Part shown: one piece after another, positions 1 to 6,563 of the stretch | Numbering within the stretch: position 1 is the stretch's first letter | How the letters are laid out: every line of letters starts with the position of its first letter | NCBI GenBank assembly: GCA_904501685.1 | Contig: CAJGBX010000012.1 | Coordinates: 1-21,098, forward strand | Origin: Clostridiaceae bacterium | Lineage (GTDB): Bacteria; Bacillota; Clostridia; Oscillospirales; Acutalibacteraceae | Direction: 5' to 3' | DNA length: 21,098 nucleotides | Program-made: the position numbers and the translations under genes | The notes under the pieces: model-generated | The model's input: the letters and a program-made list of their open reading frames with translations, nothing else | The model's database searches: none | What the model was told of the DNA's origin: nothing

Positions 1-16
1 CAAATTAAACTGATTA

Positions 17-56
17 TGGTAAAATTTTGGTATTGAAACTTTCTTTTCGGAGGTAT
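17..56 (+). promoter_or_regulatory. Extended -10 element and ribosome binding site of the first gene
   Basis: An extended -10 (TG at 17-18, then TAAAAT at 20-25) lies about 35 bases before a strong GGAGGT ribosome binding site at 51-56, which is well spaced from the ATG at 61. The matching -35 position would fall at or before the left window edge, so the promoter cannot be fully assessed. Confidence 0.45.
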
Positions 57-60
57 ATTT

Positions 61-747
61 ATGAGTAAATTTTGTGGTAATTGCGGAACTGAATTACAGG
101 ATGATGCAGTTGTTTGTTCTAACTGCGGTGTAAATTTGGCACCTAAGGCAGAGGAGGCTGCTCCTGCAGCCGATACGACACCTGCTGACGTTGCCGTTGC
201 TGCTGTCAAAAAGGGCGCTACTGTTTTTATTGATAAGTGCAAGAGTGATAAGAAATTTTTGGGTATCGTTTTAGGTGCAGTCGCAGGCGTTGTCGCTTTA
301 ATAGTAGTGCTTTGCTTAATCTTTGGCGGTGGCTATGAAAAGGCTATTGACAGATATGTAGATGCAAATTACTATGGTGATTATGACGCTTACTTGGAAC
401 TTATTCCTGATGATATGCTCGATAAAATGCTTGATTCTATGGATATTACTAAGAAGGAATTTAAAGAGCAGTTTAAAGAGCAGTGGGAGGATGAAAAGGA
501 TAGTCTGGAAGATGAATTCGGTAAGGACATAAAGGTTAGCTATAAAGTTACAGACGAAGATAAGATTGATAAGGATGACCTTGACGAAATTAAGGATGGG
601 CTTAAGGAAATGGGTATTTCTAAAAAGTCTATTACTGAGGGCTATGAGATTGAGGTTGAGTTCACCATTGAGGGTGATGATGACGAGGATACCGAAGAAG
701 AAACCTTTAATGCTTTAAAGATTGACGGCGAGTGGTATATATTCTAA
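61..747 (+). CDS. Zinc-ribbon, single-TM protein with extracytoplasmic acidic domain
   Basis: 228 residues. The N-terminus is a zinc-ribbon with two CxxC pairs (C5/C8 and C19/C22), of the kind annotated as zinc_ribbon_2 or DZR. An Ala/Pro-rich linker (about 29-60) follows, then one hydrophobic membrane helix (about 66-89) after a Lys-rich flank. The C-terminal domain of about 140 residues is highly acidic, starts with YEKAIDRYVDANYYGDYDAY and ends in a KIDGEWYIF strand. That layout resembles the NTF2-like/DUF4878-type lipoprotein and membrane domains of Clostridia. By the positive-inside rule the ribbon should be cytoplasmic and the acidic domain outside. Function is unknown. The next gene is a paralogue. 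The start is supported by GGAGGT eight bases upstream. Confidence 0.8.
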   Translation: MSKFCGNCGTELQDDAVVCSNCGVNLAPKAEEAAPAADTTPADVAVAAVKKGATVFIDKCKSDKKFLGIVLGAVAGVVALIVVLCLIFGGGYEKAIDRYVDANYYGDYDAYLELIPDDMLDKMLDSMDITKKEFKEQFKEQWEDEKDSLEDEFGKDIKVSYKVTDEDKIDKDDLDEIKDGLKEMGISKKSITEGYEIEVEFTIEGDDDEDTEEETFNALKIDGEWYIF

Positions 748-770
748 ACTATCAGGTTTTTTGTTAATTG

Positions 771-803
771 CCCGTGAAAAGCTTGACTTTTCACGGGCTT
801 TTT
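771..803 (+). terminator. Intrinsic terminator between the two zinc-ribbon genes
   Basis: Perfect 11-bp stem CCCGTGAAAAG (771-781) / CTTTTCACGGG (787-797) with a 5-nt loop, followed by CTTTTT (798-803). It ends one base before the ribosome binding site of the next gene. It therefore either insulates the two paralogues or sets the level of read-through. Confidence 0.85.
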
Positions 804-818
804 AGAAAGGAAAAATTT

Positions 819-1601
819 ATGGCGAATTTTTGTGAAAAATGCGGAAGTAAAATTCGGGAAGGAGCATTGTTTTGTGCTTCCTGCGGTAGTAAAATTGAAA
901 ACGAAGCAGATAGAAGCTTCAATTTGAACAACGCTGTCGGTTCTAATGATAAAATGGTAACCGAGTCTATGAAAACTACTGTGCCGGATGAGGCGCCGGC
1001 TCAAGCAAATGTGATTGATAATATAAATAAAAAGAGGATAGCTTGGTTTAAATGGTTTGTTGCCATATTTCTTTTGTTGGTAATCGTTGTAACATGTACT
1101 ATTCTATACTTCGTTGAACGTGGCAATATAAAAACAGTAGTTGGTAATTATGTAGATGCAATTTATCTTGGTGATACGGATGTCTTAGAGGAGCTTTATC
1201 CTGACGTTTATGATGATGAAATCGAGAAAGAAGTAAAATCATTTATTTTTACTTCTGAAGGGCTTTACAAAAGACGCAGCACAAAAATGGATAATCGTTT
1301 TGGCGATGATATTTTTGTTTCGTTTGAAATTCGCGATATTAAATATGTTTCACCCTCGGTTGCAGATTTGTTTTTGGATAAAATTGAAGAAAAATACGGG
1401 TATAAAGAAGTAGAAATTGACTCTGCATATCGTGTGAGATTTGATGTTGAAATCGATGGTGATGATGATACAGAAACTTATTCTCAAAGAATGCTTGCAG
1501 TTAAGATAGACGGTCAATGGTACTTATATGAAATGCAATATAATAGTTTTGCTCATATTTATGCTTATTTAGACATTTTAGAATTCGATGCTGAGAATTA
1601 A
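819..1601 (+). CDS. Zinc-ribbon, single-TM protein, paralogue of the preceding gene
   Basis: 260 residues from the ATG at 819, which has AGAAAGG at 804-810. An in-frame TTG at 768 lies before the terminator stem and is not credible as a start. The plan matches the previous gene: CxxC pairs C5/C8 and C19/C22, a polar linker, one TM helix (about 75-98) after KKR, then an acidic domain. That domain begins VVGNYVDAIYLGDTDVLEEL and ends VKIDGQWYLYEMQ, aligning with the paralogue's VDANYYGDYDAYLEL and LKIDGEWYIF. It has about 20 extra C-terminal residues. The ribbons and domain ends are conserved while linker and TM are divergent, pointing to an old tandem duplication. Function is unknown; a sensory or cell-envelope role is only a guess. 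Confidence 0.8.
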   Translation: MANFCEKCGSKIREGALFCASCGSKIENEADRSFNLNNAVGSNDKMVTESMKTTVPDEAPAQANVIDNINKKRIAWFKWFVAIFLLLVIVVTCTILYFVERGNIKTVVGNYVDAIYLGDTDVLEELYPDVYDDEIEKEVKSFIFTSEGLYKRRSTKMDNRFGDDIFVSFEIRDIKYVSPSVADLFLDKIEEKYGYKEVEIDSAYRVRFDVEIDGDDDTETYSQRMLAVKIDGQWYLYEMQYNSFAHIYAYLDILEFDAEN

Positions 1602-1658
1602 TAGTTTTCATCCGAAAAATTTTGTTTTGCGGGTAAAACTATGTTTAAGGTGATAGTT

Positions 1659-3053
1659 ATGAAAAGAGATTTAATTAAGAATTTATACGGTGATTCGGCA
1701 CTTTCAAACGGACAAAGAGTAACTGTCGGCGGTTGGACAAGGTCAATAAGAGATTCAAAATCCTTTGGATTTATTGACCTTAATGACGGAAGCTGCTTTA
1801 AGGGTGTTCAGGTTGTTTTCGAACGTGACAAAATCAAGAATTACGACGAAATTGCTTCATTAAACGTCGGGTCGGCAGTTGTAGTCACCGGTGAAATCGT
1901 ATTAACACCTGAAAATAAGCAGCCTTTTGAAATAAATGCCTTGTCGGTTGCAGTTGAGGGTACATCGACCCCTGATTATCCTTTACAGAAAAAGCGTCAT
2001 ACCGTTGAATATTTAAGAGAACAGGCTTACTTAAGACCTCGTACTAATCTTTTCTCAGCAGTTTTTAGGGTAAGAAGTGAAATTGCTTTTGCTATTCATG
2101 AGTTTTTTAATAGCCGTAATTTTGTATATGTTCATACTCCGCTTATTACCGCTTCTGATTGTGAGGGCGCAGGGGAAATGTTCAGGGTAACTACGCTTGA
2201 TGTAAATGACCCGCCTCGTTTAGAGGACGGAAGTATCGATTGGTCGGAGGATTTTTTCGGCAAAGCCGCTAATCTGACGGTTTCAGGTCAGCTTGAGGGC
2301 GAAACATATGCGTTGGCTTTCGGTAATATCTACACCTTCGGTCCGACTTTCAGAGCTGAAAACTCCAACACTGCACGTCACGCTGCCGAGTTTTGGATGA
2401 TTGAACCTGAAATGGCATTTGCTGATTTAGAGGATGATATGGAGCTTGCATGGGATATGATAAAGTATATCATAAATCACGTGCTTTTAAAATGTCCTCA
2501 GGAGCTTGAGTTCTTCAATAATTTTATTGATAAATCCTTACTTGAACGTCTGAATACCTTGGTAAAATCAGATTATCAAAAGGTAACCTATAGTGAGGCT
2601 GTTGAGCTTTTAAAACAGTCGGGTGAGGAGTTTAAGTACAAAATTGAATGGGGAAGTGACCTTCAAACCGAGCACGAAAGATACCTTACCGAAAAGATTT
2701 TTAAAAAACCTGTGTTTGTTATTGATTATCCAAAGGAAATTAAGTCATTCTATATGAGACTTAATGATGACGGTAAAACAGTTGCTGCTATGGATTTGCT
2801 TGTTCCCGGAGTTGGTGAGATTATCGGAGGCAGTCAGCGTGAGGAACGCTTGGATGTTTTACTAAATAGAATGAAGGAATGCGGTTTGAAAGAAGAGGAT
2901 TATTGGTGGTATGTTAACCTTCGCCGTTACGGCGGCACCCGTCATGCCGGATTCGGCTTAGGCTTTGAGCGTATTGTTATGTATCTTACCGGTGTTTCAA
3001 ATATTCGCGATGTTATCCCTTATCCGAGAACGGTAGGCAACGCTGAGTACTAA
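1659..3053 (+). CDS. asnS: Asparaginyl-tRNA synthetase
   Basis: 464 residues, close to the usual 460-466. It charges tRNA-Asn with asparagine in the cytosol. It has an N-terminal OB-fold anticodon-binding domain (VTVGGWTRSIRDSKSFGFIDL). The class II catalytic core contains motif 2 (GPTFRAENSNTARHAAEFWM) and motif 3 (GGTRHAGFGLGFERIVMYLT). The AsnRS-type AEFWMIEPEMAF segment separates it from AspRS. I chose the ATG at 1659 because AAGGTGAT (1647-1654) is correctly placed for it. An in-frame ATG at 1641 overlaps that site and would add six residues. It lies 57 bp after the zinc-ribbon gene with no clear promoter or T-box leader between, so read-through from upstream is likely. Confidence 0.95.
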   Translation: MKRDLIKNLYGDSALSNGQRVTVGGWTRSIRDSKSFGFIDLNDGSCFKGVQVVFERDKIKNYDEIASLNVGSAVVVTGEIVLTPENKQPFEINALSVAVEGTSTPDYPLQKKRHTVEYLREQAYLRPRTNLFSAVFRVRSEIAFAIHEFFNSRNFVYVHTPLITASDCEGAGEMFRVTTLDVNDPPRLEDGSIDWSEDFFGKAANLTVSGQLEGETYALAFGNIYTFGPTFRAENSNTARHAAEFWMIEPEMAFADLEDDMELAWDMIKYIINHVLLKCPQELEFFNNFIDKSLLERLNTLVKSDYQKVTYSEAVELLKQSGEEFKYKIEWGSDLQTEHERYLTEKIFKKPVFVIDYPKEIKSFYMRLNDDGKTVAAMDLLVPGVGEIIGGSQREERLDVLLNRMKECGLKEEDYWWYVNLRRYGGTRHAGFGLGFERIVMYLTGVSNIRDVIPYPRTVGNAEY

Positions 3054-3069
3054 TATAATATCAATTATA

Positions 3070-3108
3070 AAAACCGTCTTGCAGTGTAATGCTGCAGGAC
3101 GGTTTTGT
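3070..3108. terminator. Terminator between the convergent asnS and CobW-fusion genes
   Basis: A 15-bp stem, AAAACCGTCTTGCAG (3070-3084) with CTGCAGGACGGTTTT (3092-3106), contains one G-U pair and a 7-nt loop. The T-rich right side serves asnS, and the A-run on the left gives a shorter U-tract for the minus-strand gene, so it probably works in both directions. Confidence 0.8.
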
Positions 3109-3115
3109 TGATATG

Positions 3116-4057
3116 TTAAAATGTAACGACCTGATTTTCGGGTGCTGAGGTCATTGTGTATTCGGTAATTCTTAAAACAGGACCGACACCGCGATATGCC
3201 TTGTGCTTTTCAATTGATACGGTAGCTGTAACATATAGCCAATCTCCAGTGTTAAGTTGAGTGCACTTTGATTTAGTTTCAGCAATAATTCCACCGTACT
3301 GTATGTCGTCTGCACAACAGGTCATAATGTGACGTCCTGCAATAAAGCAGTTGTCCGGCATTCGTTTTTCCCGGGCAATGATTGCTTTAAACTTAACTGT
3401 TTTTCCGTGGTATTTTTTCATATCTTCGTTTAAATCCCTGTAAAAAACACCGTAATCGTTATCGTTAATAATTATAACCGGTGCTTCAATATCATAGGGC
3501 AGCGGATCTTCGATAGTATCCTGCTCAGTGCTACCGTCGGTGTATTCGTAAACAATAGCACTGCGATTGGAAACGCCGCGGGCAATTTTGTGCAACGGCA
3601 TTTTATCGGTTTGGTCGGTACAACGGTTAAATATTACTAACTCAGCCGATTTTAGCTTGTCAACAACAAGTGAACGCATATTCAAATTGTAGTTTTCAAA
3701 TGTCGTACTGTCAGCAAAGAACATTTCCTGATAAACCGACCATTTTTCAGGCATATTATCGTATAGCTTATCTAATGTCCACATACCGTTGTACTCAATT
3801 ACAACTCGCTCTGAACGAGTTTCCTTCAGCCAACCGCTTAAAAGCTCATCGGTCAAATCATCGGCATTGTCAACTGTGCGAATAAACACGTTTTTACCCG
3901 AAAATTTAGAAGAATCATATTCTTCTTCGCCATCTTCACAGACAATCAGCAAGGTTTTTTCGCCTGCGTTAAAGCGCTCGTCCTCTAGGGTTTCTTGAAT
4001 AAATTTAGTTTTTCCAGACTCTAAAAAGCCGGTAAAAAGGTATACGGGAATATCCAT
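3116..4057 (-). CDS. CobW/COG0523-like GTPase fused to a YcgQ/DUF1980-like C-terminal domain
   Basis: 313 residues. The N-terminal half is a G3E-type P-loop GTPase: Walker A GFLESGKT at 10-17, a Walker B-like RVVIEYNG strand at 84-91, and NRCTD (144-148) where NKxD is expected. It lacks the GCICC metal-binding motif of true COG0523 metallochaperones. The C-terminal about 100 residues (from about 218) carry FIAGRHIMTCCADD (C247/C248) and an OB-like strand pattern. I recognise this as the DUF1980/TIGR03943 (YcgQ) signature, whose Bacillus member pairs with permease YcgR in the zinc-starvation regulon. It starts 20 bp after the His-rich GTPase gene ends, with AGAGGTAA as ribosome binding site, so the two are co-transcribed. 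The likely role is metal handling, perhaps zinc. The fusion reading is from motif recognition, without an alignment. Confidence 0.75.
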   Translation of the reverse strand: MDIPVYLFTGFLESGKTKFIQETLEDERFNAGEKTLLIVCEDGEEEYDSSKFSGKNVFIRTVDNADDLTDELLSGWLKETRSERVVIEYNGMWTLDKLYDNMPEKWSVYQEMFFADSTTFENYNLNMRSLVVDKLKSAELVIFNRCTDQTDKMPLHKIARGVSNRSAIVYEYTDGSTEQDTIEDPLPYDIEAPVIIINDNDYGVFYRDLNEDMKKYHGKTVKFKAIIAREKRMPDNCFIAGRHIMTCCADDIQYGGIIAETKSKCTQLNTGDWLYVTATVSIEKHKAYRGVGPVLRITEYTMTSAPENQVVTF

Positions 4058-4077
4058 TTTAATTACCTCTAAATAAA

Positions 4078-5241
4078 TTATACTCTAAAAAGTTCAGCAA
4101 TTTTGTCTTCCTTGATATCAGCACCTATGACACAGAGTCGTCCGATAATTTCAGCCGAGCCGTATCTCACATCAGGCTCACCGGGAACATAGTCAAAATG
4201 AATCCATTTACCGTCAGCTCCCATAACGATACCCTTGGCTCTTAAAATCATACCGTAGGTTTTATCATCCTCGAGTGAGGATAATGAATTAGTGATTTCA
4301 TCAATAGTGTATTTATTGGTAGTTTCTTTACCGAATGAAGTAAACACATCATCGGCATGGTGGTGATGATGGTCGTGTTCACAACCGCAGGAGCAGTGTT
4401 CACCGTGTTCGTGGTGATGCTCGTGCTCGTGGTGATGCTCGTGCTCGTGGTGATGCTCGTGCTCGTGGTGATGCTCGTGCTCGTGGTGATGCTCGTGCTC
4501 GTGGTGATGACCGCAGGAGCATTCTCCGTTTTCGTCAAAATGATGGTCATGATGGTGTTCGTGCTCACATTCACACAATTCATCGTGATGGTGATGATGG
4601 TGATGTTCAGTTTCGTGGGCCAGCTTTTCAAGCTCTATGGACAGAGTGTTCTTTTGTTCCATAGCCTCTAATATTGCGGTACCGGTAATGTCACTCCAAG
4701 GAGTTGTGATGATTGTAGCATCACTGTTGTGCTCACGTAAAAGTTCAACCGATTTAGAAAGCTTTTCATCAGTAATATTATCTGTATGGCTTAAAATAAT
4801 CGAGCTTGCGTGTTCAATTTGGTCATTAAAAAACTCACCGAAGTTTTTCATATATATTTTGCATTTATTGGCGTCAACAACAGTAGTGAAGCCATTCAGC
4901 AAAATATCCTCAGAGCCAATATTTTGAACGGCACGGATAACATCACTTAGCTTGCCGACACCGGAAGGCTCAATTAAAATACGGTCAGGGGAATACTCAG
5001 CTAAAACCTTTTTTAATGCTTCGCCGAAATCACCAACCAAGCTGCAACAAATACAGCCTGAGTTCATTTCGGTAATTTCAATGCCGGCATCCTTTAAAAA
5101 GCCGCCGTCAATGCCGATTTCGCCGAATTCGTTTTCAATTAAAACTATTTTTTCACCCTTATAGGCTTCGTTAATAAGCTTTTTGATAAGCGTAGTTTTT
5201 CCCGCACCCAAAAAACCTGAAAAAATATCAATTTTAGTCAT
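4078..5241 (-). CDS. COG0523 GTPase (CobW/ZNG1-like metallochaperone) with a long His-rich insert
   Basis: 387 residues. Walker A is GFLGAGKTT (9-17). The ENEFGEIGIDGGFL segment and the family-defining CxCC motif in GCICCSL (C63, C65, C66) follow, then RILIEPSGVG as Walker B. The usual NKxD is replaced by SHTD (151-154). A metal-binding insert at about 213-295 contains more than 40 His plus CEC, CSCG and CSCGC clusters. The CobW C-terminal domain follows (about 310-387, with GKWIHFDYVPGE). Such proteins insert or buffer Zn2+, Co2+ or Ni2+ under limitation. The insert and missing hydrogenase or urease neighbours favour a storage/chaperone role, but the metal is not decided. It is the first gene of a two-gene unit with the CobW-DUF1980 fusion. 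ATG 5241 has AAAGAGGT upstream. Confidence 0.88.
   Translation of the reverse strand: MTKIDIFSGFLGAGKTTLIKKLINEAYKGEKIVLIENEFGEIGIDGGFLKDAGIEITEMNSGCICCSLVGDFGEALKKVLAEYSPDRILIEPSGVGKLSDVIRAVQNIGSEDILLNGFTTVVDANKCKIYMKNFGEFFNDQIEHASSIILSHTDNITDEKLSKSVELLREHNSDATIITTPWSDITGTAILEAMEQKNTLSIELEKLAHETEHHHHHHHDELCECEHEHHHDHHFDENGECSCGHHHEHEHHHEHEHHHEHEHHHEHEHHHEHEHHHEHGEHCSCGCEHDHHHHHADDVFTSFGKETTNKYTIDEITNSLSSLEDDKTYGMILRAKGIVMGADGKWIHFDYVPGEPDVRYGSAEIIGRLCVIGADIKEDKIAELFRV
4411..4509 (+). repeat. 18-bp tandem repeat coding for the His-rich insert
   Basis: Five identical copies of GTGGTGATGCTCGTGCTC run from 4411 to 4500, followed by a partial 9-base copy to 4509. Read on the minus strand each unit encodes Glu-His-Glu-His-His-His. 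Because 18 is a multiple of 3, gain or loss of units changes the protein's length in frame. The flanks (4359-4380 and 4510-4600) are His/Cys-rich but not exact copies. Confidence 0.97.
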
Positions 5242-5281
5242 TTGTTATACCTCTTTTAAAGAAAATATTTTTTAATAAATT

Positions 5282-5310
5282 ATTATACCATTGTCGATCA
5301 TAATTTACAA
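5282..5310 (-). promoter_or_regulatory. Promoter of the two-GTPase unit
   Basis: On the minus strand, TTGTAA (5305-5310) is followed after 17 bp by a perfect TATAAT (5282-5287), with the ATG 41 bases downstream of the -10. I looked for a Zur-type palindrome here and saw none that matches the Bacillus consensus. Confidence 0.7.
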
Positions 5311-5364
5311 GTATTGAATTGTTGAAAAATAGCATAAATAAATTAAAAAATTTACATTTTTATA

Positions 5365-5393
5365 TGGAAAAATATTGAATTATATAGTATAAT
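5365..5393 (+). promoter_or_regulatory. Probable promoter of the dehydrogenase/malic enzyme operon
   Basis: A perfect TATAAT at 5388-5393 lies 16 bases before the AAGGAGA ribosome binding site (5409-5415). At 17-bp spacing the -35 is TGGAAA (5365-5370), which matches the consensus at only 4 of 6 positions. This suggests a weak or activator-assisted promoter. Confidence 0.5.
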
Positions 5394-5423
5394 GTATTCA
5401 ATAAAATGAAGGAGATGTTTATT

Positions 5424-6551
5424 ATGACCTCTTATATCAGATATACCTATCCGCAGTTGAAGACTTTTTGTGAGGATTGCTTCGAAAAGTTCGGCTTTAC
5501 AAAGGCTGAAAGTGAAATCATCACCGATGTTCTGCTTTTGTCCGATCTTTACGGGATTGAATCTCACGGTATGCAGCGTCTTGCCCGTTACCATAAGGGT
5601 ATCGAAAAGGGCTTGATTAAGGTTGAGGCCAAGCCTGAGGTTGTGTTTGAAACTCCCGTTTCAGCAGTTATCGAGGGTAATGACGGTATGGGTCAGTTGA
5701 TTTCCCATAAGGCTATGAATTTGGCTATTGAAAAGGCTAAAAAGTCAGGTATTGCTGTAGTAACAGTCAGAAATTCTAATCACTTCGGTATTGCCGGATA
5801 TTACGCAAAAATGGCTTGCGATGCAGGTCTTTTCGGAATGGCATTTACTAACAGTGAGGCTATTATGGTACCGACCTTTGGACGTCTTGCAATGCTCGGA
5901 AGTAACCCGATTGCTGTTGCAATGCCTGCTGAACCGTATGATTTCTTCTTTGATGCATCTACTACCGTTGTAACTCGCGGCAAGCTTGAGATTTACAATA
6001 AGCTTGGTAAACCGTTGCCTGAGGGTTGGGCCTTGGGTGCAAATGGAAAGGGAAGTACCGATGCTAAGGATGTTTTGGCAAACATTGTTGCTAAAAACGG
6101 CGGAGGAATTATGCCTTTAGGCGGTGAGACTGAGCAGCTAGGCAGTCATAAGGGTTATGGCTACGGAATGCTTTGTGAGCTGTTCTGCTCGATATTCTCT
6201 ATGGGTCTTACCTCTAACCATACCCATATTGGCGGCAAGGGCGGCACTTGTCATGGATTCTTGGCTATGGATCCCAATATTTTTGGAAATGCCAACGATA
6301 TTAAGGAGCATTTATCAACCTTCTTAAAAGAGCTTCGTGAGAGTCCGAAGTCTGAAGGTCAGGAGCGTATTTATACCCATGGTGAGAAGGAAATCTTTGC
6401 TAAGGCTGACCGTTTGGAGAACGGTATTGATGTTAATATTAACACAGTTGCCGAAATGTTCGATATGTGTAAATATGTAGGTCTTGACCCTGTCAAGTAT
6501 TTAGGCGATGTTAACTTTGATGAAGTAAACGCCAGCTCGTCATATAAATAA
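5424..6551 (+). CDS. Malate/L-lactate dehydrogenase family (Ldh2) NAD(P)-dependent oxidoreductase
   Basis: 375 residues, normal for the Ldh2/YlbC/AllD family, which folds unlike the classical Rossmann lactate or malate dehydrogenases. It oxidises a 2-hydroxyacid (malate, lactate, ureidoglycolate or sulfolactate, depending on member) with NAD(P)+. Visible family marks are DLYGIESHGMQRLARYHKG with the catalytic His (H48), AVVTVRNSNHFGIAGYYAKMA, GMAFTNSEA and the SNPIAVAMPA segment, then GYGYGMLCELFCSIFSMG in the C-terminal half. The ATG at 5424 is preferred because AAGGAGA sits eight bases upstream; an in-frame ATG at 5406 precedes that site. Malic enzyme follows after 12 bp with its own AGGAGGAG, so malate is the most likely substrate, inferred from context only. 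Confidence 0.88.
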   Translation: MTSYIRYTYPQLKTFCEDCFEKFGFTKAESEIITDVLLLSDLYGIESHGMQRLARYHKGIEKGLIKVEAKPEVVFETPVSAVIEGNDGMGQLISHKAMNLAIEKAKKSGIAVVTVRNSNHFGIAGYYAKMACDAGLFGMAFTNSEAIMVPTFGRLAMLGSNPIAVAMPAEPYDFFFDASTTVVTRGKLEIYNKLGKPLPEGWALGANGKGSTDAKDVLANIVAKNGGGIMPLGGETEQLGSHKGYGYGMLCELFCSIFSMGLTSNHTHIGGKGGTCHGFLAMDPNIFGNANDIKEHLSTFLKELRESPKSEGQERIYTHGEKEIFAKADRLENGIDVNINTVAEMFDMCKYVGLDPVKYLGDVNFDEVNASSSYK

Positions 6552-6563
6552 GGAGGAGTATAA

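Noticed and set aside
768..818. TTG start that would lengthen the second zinc-ribbon protein.
   Set aside because: It lies before a strong terminator hairpin whose stem would be coding; the ATG at 819 has its own ribosome binding site and begins exactly like the paralogue.
1602..1658. Possible T-box leader or terminator before asnS (weak pairing of AGTTTT and TCCG with CGGG and AAAACT).
   Set aside because: The 57-bp gap is far too short for a T-box, the pairing is interrupted, and no T-run follows.
4411..4509. Possible CRISPR array because of regular short repeats.
   Set aside because: The units abut with no spacers, are 18 bp, and lie in frame inside a coding sequence.
4357..4671. Plus-strand open frame of Val/Met repeats, and a minus-strand Thr/Ser repeat frame (4248-4631), over the His-rich region.
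   Set aside because: Both are other-frame readings of the 18-bp repeat inside a clear COG0523 gene; no ribosome binding site or homology supports them.
5242..5423. Zur box or cobalamin riboswitch upstream of the metal GTPases.
   Set aside because: No palindrome close to the Zur consensus and no room for a riboswitch between the promoter and the ATG on the minus strand.
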